Source of the DNA: Eubacterium barkeri
Lineage (GTDB): Bacteria; Bacillota; Clostridia; Eubacteriales; Eubacteriaceae
Length of the DNA: 64,000 bases
NCBI RefSeq assembly: GCF_900107125.1
Contig: NZ_FNOU01000009.1
Coordinates: 1-64,000 of the forward strand
Direction of reading: 5' to 3'
Shown: positions 16,848 through 25,809 of the stretch, piece after piece
Layout of the letters: the number at the start of each line of letters is the position of its first letter
Position numbering within the stretch: position 1 is the first letter of the stretch
Notes under the pieces: model-generated
Told to the model about the DNA's origin: nothing
Database searches by the model: none
What the model saw: only the letters and a program-made list of their open reading frames with translations
Program-made: the position numbers and the translations under genes

Positions 16848-18724
16848 ACTTTACGCCGCCTTTCCTGCTCGAGATAAACATGCAGCACTGAAATATCCGC
16901 CGGTGACACACCGGAAATTCGGCTGGCCTGGCCCAGGGAAGCGGGACGAATGGCTTCAAGCTTTTCCTTCGCTTCATTGCGCAATCCGGAGATCTGATCA
17001 TACATAATGCCCTGGGGCAATTTCAAGCTTTCCAGTCGCTTAAACTTTTCAACCTGTTCGATTTGCTTGCGAATATAGCCATCGTACTTTAGTTGGACCT
17101 CCACCTGTTCCCACACTGGTCTTGCCAGCACTGAACGTTCAGGGTCAAATACCGCAGTACGCTCATAGGTTATTTCCGGACGTTTCATTAAATCCGCAAT
17201 GGAAATACCAGAGGTGAGGGGCGAGGTTCCCATTTCCTTTAATTGAAGATTGTTTTCGGCACTCGGCTTGACGATGACCCTTTTTAACCGTTCCTTCTCA
17301 TCTTCCACTGCCTTTTTCTTCTCTTCAAAACAGTTGTATCGTTCATCTGAAATTAAACCAATCTCCTTACCAATGGGGGTCAGCCGTAAATCGGCGTTAT
17401 CCTGACGCAAAAGCAGGCGGTATTCTGCCCGGGAGGTCATCATCCGGTAAGGTTCCTGGGCATCTTCATTAATAATATCATCAATCAAAACCCCAATATA
17501 GGCTTCTGAGCGATCCAAAACCACTGGCTCCTCCCCCTTTAAGTATTGACTGGCATTAATCCCCGCCATCAAGCCCTGGGCTCCGGCTTCTTCATAGCCC
17601 GAGGTCCCATTGATTTGACCCGCAAAAAACAGACCATCAATGTCCTTGGATTCCAAGGATCCCTTCAGCCGTGTAGGATGGATGCAGTCATACTCAATGG
17701 CGTAGGCCGAACGCATGAACTCCACCCCTTCCATTCCTGGCACCGTGCGGTAAAGGGCAATTTGTACATCCTCCGGTAAACAGGAGGACATTCCCTGGAC
17801 ATAGACTTCCCGGGTATGTAGGCCCTCCGGTTCCATAAAGATTTGGTGGCGCTCTTTATCTGCAAAGCGCATGACCTTCGTTTCGATGGAAGGGCAGTAC
17901 CTTGGACCGATGCCCACCACATCCCCGGTTACCAAGGGGGATCGTTCTAAATTGGCATTAATGATGCCATGGGTTTCGGCGTTCGTATAGGTTAGATAAC
18001 AGGGGACCTGCTCAATATCAATGGCTTCTGTCTCAAAGGAAAAGGGAACAATCCGTTCATCGCCTTCCTGGATTTCCATTTTGGAGTAGTCCAGGGTTTT
18101 TCCATCCACCCGGGCAGGAGTCCCTGTTTTAAACCGCTGGAGGGCAATTCCCTCTTTCATTAAACTATCAGAAAGGGCCATGGCCGGAAACAGGCCATTG
18201 GGGCCACTATCATACTGTACATCCCCAATGAACACCCGCCCCTTCAGGTAAGTCCCCGTTGAAATGATACAGGTGCGACACCCATAGGTTGCCCCAGTCT
18301 GTACGACCACAGCGGTAATCCTTCCATTTTCCACAATAATTTCAGTCGCTTCCTGCTGGCGTAAGACTAAATTCTCCTGGTTTTCAATCACTTCCTTCAT
18401 TCGGAATTGATAGGCCTTTTTATCCGCCTGGGCCCGGAGGGAATGGACCGCTGGTCCCTTGGCCGTATTGAGCATCCGGCACTGGATCATGGTTGCGTCA
18501 ATATTTTTTCCCATCTCTCCCCCAAGGGCATCGATTTCCCGTACCAGATGTCCTTTACCCGTTCCACCGATGGAGGGGTTACAGGGCATCATCGCCACAG
18601 AATCTAAATTGATGGTCAGTAGGAGGGTTGACCAACCCAACCGGGCAGAAGCCAAAGCGGCTTCACATCCCGCATGTCCAGCTCCAACAACAATAACATC
18701 AAAGTCACCACTTTTATAATTCAT
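16844..18724 (-). CDS. mnmG: tRNA uridine-34 modification FAD enzyme MnmG (GidA)
   Basis: With MnmE, MnmG installs the carboxymethylaminomethyl group on U34 of certain tRNAs. The 626 residues start with the FAD-binding DVIVVGAGHAGCEAALASARLG and contain the family-specific MPCNPSIGGTGKGHLVREIDALGG and GYEEAGAQGLMAGINA. Length is typical. It lies 6 bp after mnmE. Confidence 0.97.
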   Translation of the reverse strand: MNYKSGDFDVIVVGAGHAGCEAALASARLGWSTLLLTINLDSVAMMPCNPSIGGTGKGHLVREIDALGGEMGKNIDATMIQCRMLNTAKGPAVHSLRAQADKKAYQFRMKEVIENQENLVLRQQEATEIIVENGRITAVVVQTGATYGCRTCIISTGTYLKGRVFIGDVQYDSGPNGLFPAMALSDSLMKEGIALQRFKTGTPARVDGKTLDYSKMEIQEGDERIVPFSFETEAIDIEQVPCYLTYTNAETHGIINANLERSPLVTGDVVGIGPRYCPSIETKVMRFADKERHQIFMEPEGLHTREVYVQGMSSCLPEDVQIALYRTVPGMEGVEFMRSAYAIEYDCIHPTRLKGSLESKDIDGLFFAGQINGTSGYEEAGAQGLMAGINASQYLKGEEPVVLDRSEAYIGVLIDDIINEDAQEPYRMMTSRAEYRLLLRQDNADLRLTPIGKEIGLISDERYNCFEEKKKAVEDEKERLKRVIVKPSAENNLQLKEMGTSPLTSGISIADLMKRPEITYERTAVFDPERSVLARPVWEQVEVQLKYDGYIRKQIEQVEKFKRLESLKLPQGIMYDQISGLRNEAKEKLEAIRPASLGQASRISGVSPADISVLHVYLEQERRRKV

Positions 18725-18730
18725 CTGTCC

Positions 18731-20098
18731 CTACTTTCCTAAACAAAATTTTGAAAAAATTTCATCAATGATGTCTGATCCAATGGATTCACCGGTGATA
18801 AAGCGGATGGATTCTAAGGCACCTTTTATATCAATGGTTAATAGCTCCATGGGTATACCGCCTTGAAGGGCATCCATAGCAGCCTGAAGCTGCCTCACCC
18901 CTTGATTCAGTAATCCCTCTTGCCGGGCATTCACAATCATTGCCTGGACATTCTCAGTATTTTTTTCTCCAATGGCGGCTTCCACCATTTTCTTTTTTAA
19001 TTGCTCCAGCCCTTCATGACTCCGAAGGGAAATGGCCTGGACATTCATTTCTTCTGGAAAAGCTTTTTTTTCCAGATCTATTTTATTCGCTATAATAATA
19101 TGCTTCTTTTTCTTTACTTCCTCCATAAGTATTTGTTCATCCCCAGATGTTTCACGTGAAACATCGAGCATAAACAATACCAACTCAGACTCTTCCATCA
19201 TTTTTCGGGAACGGTTGACACCTATTCTTTCCACCAAATCCTCTGTATCCCGGATTCCAGCGGTGTCAATAATCTTAAAGGGAATATTATCAATATTAAT
19301 ATACTCCTCAATAATATCCCTGGTAGTCCCTGGAATATCTGTGACAATGGCCTTCTCCTCCTGAATCAGATAATTAAGTAATGATGATTTTCCCACATTG
19401 GGAGCTCCAATAATCGCAGTGGGTAAACCCTCCCGATATATTTTCCCCTTGGAGGTTGCTTCCACTAAGCGCTTTAGTTTTTCAATACAGTCCTTTAAAA
19501 TCTTTTCTGTATGATGATAGGATACCTCTTCAATATCGTATTCCGGATAATCAATGTTGGCTTCCATATCGGATAATAAGGCAATTAAGGCTGTGTCAAT
19601 CTCTGCCACAGCTTTGGATAACTCCCCGGATAATTGGCCCACTGAAAGCTCAAGGCTACGTCGGGTTTTCGCAGAAATCACATCCATAACAGCCTCAGCC
19701 TGGGAAAGGTCGATCCGACCGCCTAAAAACGCTCTTTTAGTAAATTCTCCCGGTTCTGCTAATCTTGCACCATGGCTCAATACCTGATCCAAAACGGCAC
19801 GAGTCGCCACCATCCCGCCATGGCAATTGATTTCCACCACATCTTGGGTAGTATACGTATGGGGGCCCGCCATCACAGTCACCAGAACCTCATCGATGGG
19901 TGCTCCCCCATCGTCAATGATATCCCCATAGGTCATAGAGTGGCTGACCAAATCCACCAAATTCTTTTTACTTTTACTCTTAAAGAGATTTTCTACCAAA
20001 GGGATTGATCCCGGTCCACTGACCCGAACAATCCCAATGCCGCCACTTCCCATGGGGGTCGCTACAGCAGCAATGATATCATCATCGAATAGATGCAT
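18731..20098 (-). CDS. mnmE: tRNA modification GTPase MnmE (TrmE)
   Basis: The 455-residue GTPase has an N-terminal tetrahydrofolate-binding domain (DDIIAAVATPMGSGGIGIVR), a G domain inserted at about 220-380 (GAPNVGKSSLLN, DIPGTTRD, DTAGIR, NKID) and the C-terminal FCLGK with the conserved cysteine. It partners MnmG. Its coding sequence contains a perfect parS site (19148-19163). A terminator-like hairpin ends only about 19 bp upstream of its start. Confidence 0.97.
   Translation of the reverse strand: MHLFDDDIIAAVATPMGSGGIGIVRVSGPGSIPLVENLFKSKSKKNLVDLVSHSMTYGDIIDDGGAPIDEVLVTVMAGPHTYTTQDVVEINCHGGMVATRAVLDQVLSHGARLAEPGEFTKRAFLGGRIDLSQAEAVMDVISAKTRRSLELSVGQLSGELSKAVAEIDTALIALLSDMEANIDYPEYDIEEVSYHHTEKILKDCIEKLKRLVEATSKGKIYREGLPTAIIGAPNVGKSSLLNYLIQEEKAIVTDIPGTTRDIIEEYINIDNIPFKIIDTAGIRDTEDLVERIGVNRSRKMMEESELVLFMLDVSRETSGDEQILMEEVKKKKHIIIANKIDLEKKAFPEEMNVQAISLRSHEGLEQLKKKMVEAAIGEKNTENVQAMIVNARQEGLLNQGVRQLQAAMDALQGGIPMELLTIDIKGALESIRFITGESIGSDIIDEIFSKFCLGK
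19148..19163. promoter_or_regulatory. parS site 2, inside mnmE
   Basis: A second perfect TGTTTCACGTGAAACA palindrome, about 3 kb from site 1 and 5 kb from the DnaA-trio region, within the coding sequence of mnmE. It would extend the ParB loading zone next to oriC. Confidence 0.93.
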
Positions 20099-20116
20099 TT
20101 TATATATCCTTCCAAA

Positions 20117-20148
20117 ATTATAAAAAGGCTGCCGCAGAATGCGACAGC
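20117..20148 (-). terminator. Terminator between jag and mnmE
   Basis: On the minus strand GGCTGTCGC and GCGGCAGCC form a 9-bp stem with a 5-base loop, followed by TTTTT. It would end the rpmH-to-jag transcript, unless it acts as a partial attenuator before mnmE. Confidence 0.8.
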
Positions 20149-20162
20149 CCCAAATTTTAAAT

Positions 20163-20792
20163 TTATTGATGATCCTTCAAGTCGATCACAACGTAACGAT
20201 AGGGCTCGTCACCTTCGCTGAAGGTATAAACATCGGAATGGTTTTGCAGTGCAGCATGGATGATCCGCCGTTCCGATGGATTCATGGGTTCCAATGACAT
20301 CCGTTTATTGTAACGGACCACTTTCCCCGCCATCTTCCGGGCCAGAGCTTCTAAGGTCTGTTCCCGCTTACTTCTGTAATTCTCAGTATCGATAACGACC
20401 CTGACATATTGACTGCCCTTTCGATTCACCACCAGACTGGTGAGATATTGGATGGAATCCAAGGTCTGACCCCGGCGGCCGATAAGCACGCCCATATTAT
20501 CTCCCGCCAGCTCCACAGATAAAACATCATTGTTCAGGCTGGTGGTTATGCTGCAGGGAATTTTCATGGCAGACATCATATCTGTTAAAAAATCCACTGC
20601 CCGTTTTTCGGGATCATCCTTTGGAGTAACCTCGACTACCGCCTGTTTTTTCCCAAATAAACCGAATACCCCATTATCCGGAAATTCCAGAACATTGGTT
20701 TCTACTTCATCTAAAGTCTTTCCCAGTTCGAGTAAAGCGTTATTAATTGCTTCTTCAACCGTTTTTCCTTTTCCAATTACTTTATCATTCAT
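20163..20792 (-). CDS. jag: RNA-binding protein Jag (KhpB)
   Basis: The 209-residue protein has the three Jag modules: Jag-N (about 1-50), a KH domain with GVLIGRRGQTLDSIQYL (about 108-124) and an R3H domain with MNPSERRIIHAAL (about 175-187). KhpB/Jag binds RNA and affects cell elongation and division in streptococci. I chose the ATG at 20792 because GGAGAGG precedes it. It is cotranscribed with yidC. Confidence 0.93.
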   Translation of the reverse strand: MNDKVIGKGKTVEEAINNALLELGKTLDEVETNVLEFPDNGVFGLFGKKQAVVEVTPKDDPEKRAVDFLTDMMSAMKIPCSITTSLNNDVLSVELAGDNMGVLIGRRGQTLDSIQYLTSLVVNRKGSQYVRVVIDTENYRSKREQTLEALARKMAGKVVRYNKRMSLEPMNPSERRIIHAALQNHSDVYTFSEGDEPYRYVVIDLKDHQ

Positions 20793-20816
20793 ACGCCTCT
20801 CCATTTTTTAAAAAAA

Positions 20817-21704
20817 CTAGCGCTTTTCGTCGTCCCGTCGTTCCGGAATCTTGGTAATCGTCTGACGCACCACCTTTTTACTGGCTGGCTTCGTCTTAGG
20901 ACGGGTGACAGTGCTTTCTTTTTTAGGTGCTTTCCCCTGCTGGGCCATCATGGCCTGTTCCCGCATTTCACTTTGTTGCTGCCGAACATTCTTCTTATCT
21001 TTCTTTTCCTGACGTTTTGCTTCTTCTAAACGACGTTCTGCTTCTTCCGGGCTAACCAGATCCACCGGTTTACGCATGGAGAAGAACTGTTGGATGAAGG
21101 TAAAGATATTCTGAACCACCCAGTAAAGTGCTACCCCAGCCGGCATGCTAATGGCTGCAAAGCCAATAAACAAGGGCATAATGTAAAGCATCATCTTCTG
21201 AGACTGCTGCATGGTGGGATCCCCACCCTGCTGGAAACTCATCATAAATTTCTGGGTGATGAAGGTTAACAGCACACACAGGATTGGCAGAATATACCAG
21301 GGATCTGGAGCACTCAGGCTTGGCAGCCACAAAAATCCTGCTTCCCCTACACCGGCAGAAACCCATTGATCAGGATTTCTAAGGGCACCAAATAATCCGT
21401 AAATAATCGGAAGTTGGAGCAGAAGGGGCAGACAGCCAGCCATGGGACTAACCTTATAAAGCTTATACAGCTTCATGGTCTCCTGGTTTAGCTTTTCTGG
21501 ATTATTTTTGTATTTCTTCTGTAATTTTTGGAGCTCAGGCTGAATGGCCTGCATCTCCTTCATTGAACGCGTCTGCTTCAGGTTTAAAGGGAGCAAGATT
21601 AATTTTGCCAAAATGGTAAAAAGAATAATTGCAATCCCGTAGTTCCCCACCAAATTAAAAATTTGAAGGAGCACCCAACCGAATGCTTGGTATAAAAAAT
21701 CCAT
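20817..21704 (-). CDS. yidC: Membrane protein insertase YidC/Oxa1
   Basis: The 295-residue insertase starts with a membrane segment (no lipobox visible), then a cytosolic hairpin (KQTRSMKEMQAIQPELQKLQ), four more membrane segments (about 85-105, 135-160, 175-200) and a long basic C-terminal tail that can contact ribosomes. It inserts and folds membrane proteins. Gene order rnpA-yidD-yidC-jag is canonical. Confidence 0.96.
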   Translation of the reverse strand: MDFLYQAFGWVLLQIFNLVGNYGIAIILFTILAKLILLPLNLKQTRSMKEMQAIQPELQKLQKKYKNNPEKLNQETMKLYKLYKVSPMAGCLPLLLQLPIIYGLFGALRNPDQWVSAGVGEAGFLWLPSLSAPDPWYILPILCVLLTFITQKFMMSFQQGGDPTMQQSQKMMLYIMPLFIGFAAISMPAGVALYWVVQNIFTFIQQFFSMRKPVDLVSPEEAERRLEEAKRQEKKDKKNVRQQQSEMREQAMMAQQGKAPKKESTVTRPKTKPASKKVVRQTITKIPERRDDEKR

Positions 21705-21732
21705 TCACACACTCCTAATTAAGTATTCTTTT

Positions 21733-21945
21733 TTACGGCAGCGGATCATACCCTCCAGGATGGAAGGGATGGCATTTAATAATGCGCCGAATGCCTAAAT
21801 AAAGCCCTTTGATTACACCATATTTTTCAATCGCCTGGTAACAATAAGTTGAACAGGTCGGGGTAAACCGACAGCTATTTGGCAAACAGGGTGAAATAAA
21901 TTTTTGATATCCCCGGATCATCGATAAAAAAAATCCCTTAATCAT
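21733..21945 (-). CDS. yidD: Membrane insertion efficiency factor YidD
   Basis: The 70-residue protein shows the YidD signature [19 protein letters not shown] and [14 protein letters not shown]. It is membrane-associated through an amphipathic N-terminus and assists YidC. Its start lies 7 bp from the rnpA stop. Confidence 0.95.
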   Translation of the reverse strand: MIKGFFLSMIRGYQKFISPCLPNSCRFTPTCSTYCYQAIEKYGVIKGLYLGIRRIIKCHPFHPGGYDPLP

Positions 21946-21952
21946 TTCAACC

Positions 21953-22288
21953 TCACTTTTTCAGCTTTGTCTTATAAAACAAATGGTCTAAGGACCGATC
22001 TAAATCCGAAAAAGCATCATTTAAGCACCGCGCCTTCGCGATGATGATGAGATCGTAGCCAGTTTTCACACCAACCTGACGTTGTCGAAAGGATTCTTTA
22101 ATCTGCCGTCTTAACCGATTCCGGCAAACTGCTTTTTTAGAGATCTTTTTACTCACGATGATGCCAATACGATTGAAGGATTCTCCATTTTTTTTATAAA
22201 ATAAGGTGAAATGGCGATTTCCAAAGACATTTTTTTCGTTAAAAACCCCATCAAAGTCCTTTTGTTTCCGCAAAGATACACTCTTCAT
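21953..22288 (-). CDS. rnpA: Ribonuclease P protein component
   Basis: RnpA helps the RNase P RNA process tRNA 5' ends. The 111 residues include the RNR motif [13 protein letters not shown] (about 56-68) and an aromatic N-terminal RNA-leader contact (HFTLFYKKN). The ATG has GGAG upstream. A terminator-like hairpin separates it from rpmH, so the two are probably expressed at different levels. Confidence 0.95.
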   Translation of the reverse strand: MKSVSLRKQKDFDGVFNEKNVFGNRHFTLFYKKNGESFNRIGIIVSKKISKKAVCRNRLRRQIKESFRQRQVGVKTGYDLIIIAKARCLNDAFSDLDRSLDHLFYKTKLKK

Positions 22289-22358
22289 AAAAGAACTCCA
22301 ATTTCATTGTATACATTTAGAAAGCCCATTGATATGTACTTTCCCTTACCAATTCATA

Positions 22359-22386
22359 GAAAAAAAGACCGTTTGGAAAACGGCCC
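22359..22386 (-). terminator. Terminator between rpmH and rnpA
   Basis: A minus-strand hairpin GGCCGTTT-TCC-AAACGGTC is followed by seven T's. It would release a short rpmH message and let a fraction read through to rnpA. Confidence 0.8.
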
Positions 22387-22391
22387 TTTTA

Positions 22392-22526
22392 TTATGCAGA
22401 TAATTTTTCTCTGCCTTTTTGTCTTCTTTTTTTCAAAATAAGACGACCAGATCGAGTAGACATTCTTTTTCTGAAGCCATGTTCTTTTTTGCGCTGTCTT
22501 ACTTTGGGCTGAAAGGTTCTCTTCAT
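22392..22526 (-). CDS. rpmH: 50S ribosomal protein L34
   Basis: A 44-residue strongly basic protein beginning [20 protein letters not shown] and continuing [18 protein letters not shown], which is unmistakable L34. An AGGGGG site lies nine bases before the ATG. It is read away from dnaA, as in most Firmicutes, from a strong promoter. Confidence 0.97.
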   Translation of the reverse strand: MKRTFQPKVRQRKKEHGFRKRMSTRSGRLILKKRRQKGREKLSA

Positions 22527-22589
22527 TTCGCGGTACCCCCTGTCCTATATTTTATTTAAAAATTAAGCATTTTTGGCTTTTACCTTAGA

Positions 22590-22618
22590 AGTATATAGTT
22601 TGTAAAGTCGAATGTCAA
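22590..22618 (-). promoter_or_regulatory. rpmH promoter
   Basis: On the minus strand TTGACA (22618-22613) and TATACT (22595-22590) are 17 bp apart, a near-consensus sigma-A promoter reading into rpmH. Confidence 0.85.
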
Positions 22619-22659
22619 GGGAAAATGGCCAAAAGTTTTAAAAGGTTCGCACTCCTTTG

Positions 22660-22688
22660 TTGATGCCGCCGCCATCATCTGATATAAT
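22660..22688 (+). promoter_or_regulatory. dnaA promoter
   Basis: TTGATG (22660-22665) and a perfect TATAAT (22683-22688) are 17 bp apart, upstream of dnaA. DnaA boxes begin 14 bp downstream of the -10 element, which fits the usual autorepression of dnaA. Confidence 0.75.
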
Positions 22689-22701
22689 AACAGAAAACCT
22701 C

Positions 22702-22837
22702 TGTGGATAACTTACTTTTATCCACAATTTTCCACTTTTTGTTGATAGAATCTGAATAAACTGTGGATAACTGTTAATAAAATGCACTTTTTTCCACATT
22801 CCGCCATCTTGATAAGTTATAAACAGGATGTGGATAA
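22702..22837. other. oriC, upstream DnaA-box cluster
   Basis: Four exact DnaA boxes lie between rpmH and dnaA: TGTGGATAA at 22702-22710, TTATCCACA at 22718-22726, TGTGGATAA at 22762-22770 and TGTGGATAA at 22829-22837. TTTCCACA variants lie at about 22730 and 22791. This is the incAB-like half of a bipartite origin. The whole 22527-22910 gap is otherwise non-coding. Confidence 0.9.
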
Positions 22838-22910
22838 ACTCAAATCTTTGAATCCATGCACAGTCTCTGTGGGTGGCTTGTTGAAAAAATGTGAATACTT
22901 GGAGGAACTA

Positions 22911-24284
22911 TTGGAGCATTCAATCGATACCATCTGGCAAAAAGCCCTCGACATGATTAGTGAAGACATGCCTGAGGTTAGCTTTAACACCTGGTTTACC
23001 GAACTTATCCCTATGGAATTTATCAGCCACGATTTTTATGTCAAAGTCGCGACGAGCAATGCCAAATTCTGCAAATCAGTATTAGATACCCGCTACCTGA
23101 CCCTAACCAATAATGCGGTTTCAAACGTCCTTGGTGAAAATATTCAGGTTAAATTTATTTTAGACGATTCCGAAATCCCCCGGGGGAAAAAGCTTGTTCT
23201 GGAGGCGACGCCTTCAAAGGAACCCTCCTCTAATCAATCAGGAAGCCGAAGGATTAAATCCTCCAGTAACCTCAATTCAAAATATACCTTTGATAAATTT
23301 GTCATCGGTGAAAATAACCGTTTTGCCCATGCCGCCTGTGTTGCGGTCTCGGAATTCCCCTCTGAGCGCTATAATCCCCTCTTTATTTACGGGGGTGTCG
23401 GTCTGGGTAAAACCCACTTAATGCAGGCCATTGGCAACTTCATCAGCGAATACTCCAACAATCGCGTCGTCTATGTCTCCTGTGAGACCTTCACCAATGA
23501 ATTTATTGATTCCATCAAGAATCAGAATAGCGAAACCTTTCGGAATAAGTATCGAAATGTCGACATTCTTTTAATTGATGACATTCAGTTCCTAGCCAAA
23601 AAAGAAGGAACCCAGGAAGAATTCTTCCATACCTTTAATACCCTCCACGAGGAAAACAAACAGATTGTCATCAGCTCTGACCGTCCCCCCCGGGAGATTC
23701 CAAATCTAGCCGAAAGATTGCGAAGTCGCTTTGAAATGGGCTTAATTACGGATATCTCCACCCCTAATTTTGAGACGCGAATTGCCATCCTGCGGAAAAA
23801 AGCGGAATCCTACGCAGAAGATATCCCCGATGATGTCCTGAACTTTATTGCAGACAATATCCATTCAAACATACGGGAACTCGAGGGCGCTTTAACGACG
23901 GTTGTCGCCTATTCCAAGCTCCATGGACAAAAGATATCCCTCAATTTTGCCCGGGATGCCTTGAAGGATTTGTTCAAGGACAAGGCTAATATCGTCATTG
24001 ATGCCGCTTATATTAAGGAAACAACGGCGAAATACTTCAATATCACCGTGGAGGAGATGGACTCTAAAAAGCGCACCAAGGCCATTTCCACCCCCCGTCA
24101 GGTGGCAATGTACCTCACCCGGGAAATGACAGAACTCTCCCTTCCCCGTATCGGAGAAGAATTTGGGGGGCGGGATCATTCCACCATCATTCACGGCTGC
24201 CAAAAGATTTCAGAGGAAATGGACAGTAATACAGATTTTAAAAATCTGATTATCCGAATCCAGAATGAGATTAAGGGAGACTAA
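22911..24284 (+). CDS. dnaA: Chromosomal replication initiator DnaA
   Basis: DnaA binds DnaA boxes and opens oriC. I chose a TTG start at 22911 with GGAGGA five bases upstream, giving 457 residues beginning EHSIDTIWQKALDMI; the open frame back to 22782 would run through DnaA boxes. Domains: DnaA-N (1-65), a variable linker, AAA+ with GGVGLGKTHLMQAIGN and LLIDDIQFL, and a domain IV helix-turn-helix with the signature GGRDHSTIIHGCQKI near the C-terminus. Confidence 0.96.
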   Translation: MEHSIDTIWQKALDMISEDMPEVSFNTWFTELIPMEFISHDFYVKVATSNAKFCKSVLDTRYLTLTNNAVSNVLGENIQVKFILDDSEIPRGKKLVLEATPSKEPSSNQSGSRRIKSSSNLNSKYTFDKFVIGENNRFAHAACVAVSEFPSERYNPLFIYGGVGLGKTHLMQAIGNFISEYSNNRVVYVSCETFTNEFIDSIKNQNSETFRNKYRNVDILLIDDIQFLAKKEGTQEEFFHTFNTLHEENKQIVISSDRPPREIPNLAERLRSRFEMGLITDISTPNFETRIAILRKKAESYAEDIPDDVLNFIADNIHSNIRELEGALTTVVAYSKLHGQKISLNFARDALKDLFKDKANIVIDAAYIKETTAKYFNITVEEMDSKKRTKAISTPRQVAMYLTREMTELSLPRIGEEFGGRDHSTIIHGCQKISEEMDSNTDFKNLIIRIQNEIKGD

Positions 24285-24450
24285 AATCATCCACAGTGGA
24301 TAACACTGAGTTGCCCACATAAAATCCCTGTCTTTTTCCACAGGTTATCCACCGTTAAAAAACGTCGATACACCTCTAAAAACAGGACATTTACAGTTAT
24401 CCACAGCTTCAACAGGCCCTACTACTATTACTACTATTTTTATAATATGT
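24285..24450. other. oriC, downstream part: DnaA boxes, DnaA-trios and unwinding element
   Basis: After dnaA come several TTATCCAC-like boxes (around 24289-24303 and 24345-24352) and an exact TTATCCACA at 24397-24405. A GC-richer spacer of 13 bp follows, then a triplet array at 24419-24437. Read on the minus strand the array is TAG/TAA repeats, the DnaA-trio element that DnaA uses to load on single strands in Bacillus. An AT-rich stretch (24438-24465) follows. This matches the Bacillus basal unwinding system in order and spacing. Confidence 0.9.
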
Positions 24451-24494
24451 ATAACTATACATAACCATGCAAAATACGCGAAACGAGGTTACCC

Positions 24495-25607
24495 ATGAAA
24501 TTTGATTGTGCTAAAGATGAATTAACCCAAGCCCTGGCCATTGTCAGCCGGGGAGTTGCCAGCAAAAGCACCATGCCAGTGCTGGAGGGCATTTTATTCC
24601 AAGCCTACGAAAACCGTCTTTTTCTCACGACTACCAATATGGAAATCAGCGTTAAGACCTCCATTGCGGCTAATATTGAAGGCGAAGGGGAAATTATTCT
24701 TTCCTCAAGCTTTATACTGGAACTCATTCGAAAACTATCCGGGGATACTGTTTTTTTTGAGGGGACCGATAATCTCCAAATGAAGGTCGAATGTCTCCTT
24801 TCTTCCTTTACCATTCGGGGGATGTCCACAGAAGAATTCCCGACCTTCCCTAAAATTATAGAAGATTATGACTTCACCATTAATGCCGGACAACTCAAAG
24901 CCCTGATCCACGGCAGCCTTTTTTCAGTTGCCATTAGTGAGAATATTCCAGTACTTACAGGGCTGAAGATGGAAATCCAAGGAAATTCCCTGACGGTTAT
25001 TGCCTTAGATGGCTATCGTCTCTCCCTTTGTAAAGGAGAGCTGGAAAATGGTGTTGAAGGCGGGATATCCGTCATTGTTCCAGGTAAAAGCATGAACGAA
25101 TTAGATAAACTGCTTTCTGGAAAGAATGGGGATATCATCGTCCGATTCTCCCAGACACAGATTTTCTTTGAAATTGAAAATACCCAATTTACCTCACGCT
25201 TACTTGAGGGGGAATTTATTAATTATAAGCATATTATCCCCAACGAGAAGAGTACTGAGGTGATCGTTGAACGCAAACTGCTTTTGGAAAGCTGTGAGCG
25301 GGCAGCCCTATTGGCCCGGGAAGGTAAAAATAACCTGATCAAGATGGAATTTGGCATCGATCAGATGGCGGTTACCTCCAGTGCCGATATTGGCGATGTT
25401 TATGAAATCATCCCCATCGATAAAAAGGGTGAGGATATCAAAATTGCCTTTAACTCTAAGTTTGTCATCGACGCCCTCCGAGTCATTGGTGACGATCAAA
25501 TCAAAATCGATATGACCACCTCTGTGGGACCAGCGGTCATCCAATCCCCTCAGGAAAATGGTGCTTATACCTATCTGATTCTTCCCGTTCGGATCTCCGA
25601 TGATTAA
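24495..25607 (+). CDS. dnaN: DNA polymerase III beta clamp
   Basis: The 370-residue protein has the three repeated clamp domains (about 1-120, 128-240, 245-370), starting MKFDCAKDELTQALAIVSRGVASKSTMPVLEG and ending with the usual hydrophobic LILPVRISDD. It forms the sliding ring that tethers polymerase. A GAGG site precedes the ATG. Confidence 0.97.
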   Translation: MKFDCAKDELTQALAIVSRGVASKSTMPVLEGILFQAYENRLFLTTTNMEISVKTSIAANIEGEGEIILSSSFILELIRKLSGDTVFFEGTDNLQMKVECLLSSFTIRGMSTEEFPTFPKIIEDYDFTINAGQLKALIHGSLFSVAISENIPVLTGLKMEIQGNSLTVIALDGYRLSLCKGELENGVEGGISVIVPGKSMNELDKLLSGKNGDIIVRFSQTQIFFEIENTQFTSRLLEGEFINYKHIIPNEKSTEVIVERKLLLESCERAALLAREGKNNLIKMEFGIDQMAVTSSADIGDVYEIIPIDKKGEDIKIAFNSKFVIDALRVIGDDQIKIDMTTSVGPAVIQSPQENGAYTYLILPVRISDD

Positions 25608-25660
25608 TCATCATTTTCTCTTTATTTTTCCTTTTCGGGAAAAACTTCACATAAACTTTT

Positions 25661-25689
25661 AAGGACTTGTCTTGTACAAGTCCTTTTTT
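25661..25689 (+). terminator. dnaN terminator
   Basis: AAGGACTTG and CAAGTCCTT form a 9-bp stem with a 7-base loop followed by T's, ending the dnaA-dnaN transcript. Confidence 0.85.
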
Positions 25690-25699
25690 ATGGTATAAT
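25672..25699 (+). promoter_or_regulatory. Promoter of yaaA-recF-gyrBA, overlapping the dnaN terminator
   Basis: TTGTAC (25672-25677) lies inside the terminator hairpin and TATAAT (25694-25699) 16 bp further on. The overlap is compact but plausible. It should drive yaaA-recF-gyrB-gyrA. Confidence 0.6.
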
Positions 25700-25809
25700 A
25701 ATCCAGATAGAGACTATTTATATCTAAAATCACGATTTATTCCATGATTTTAAAGGAGTTTTCGCAAAATAGATGAAATATCTATTAAAACAACTAAAAG
25801 GGTTATGAG

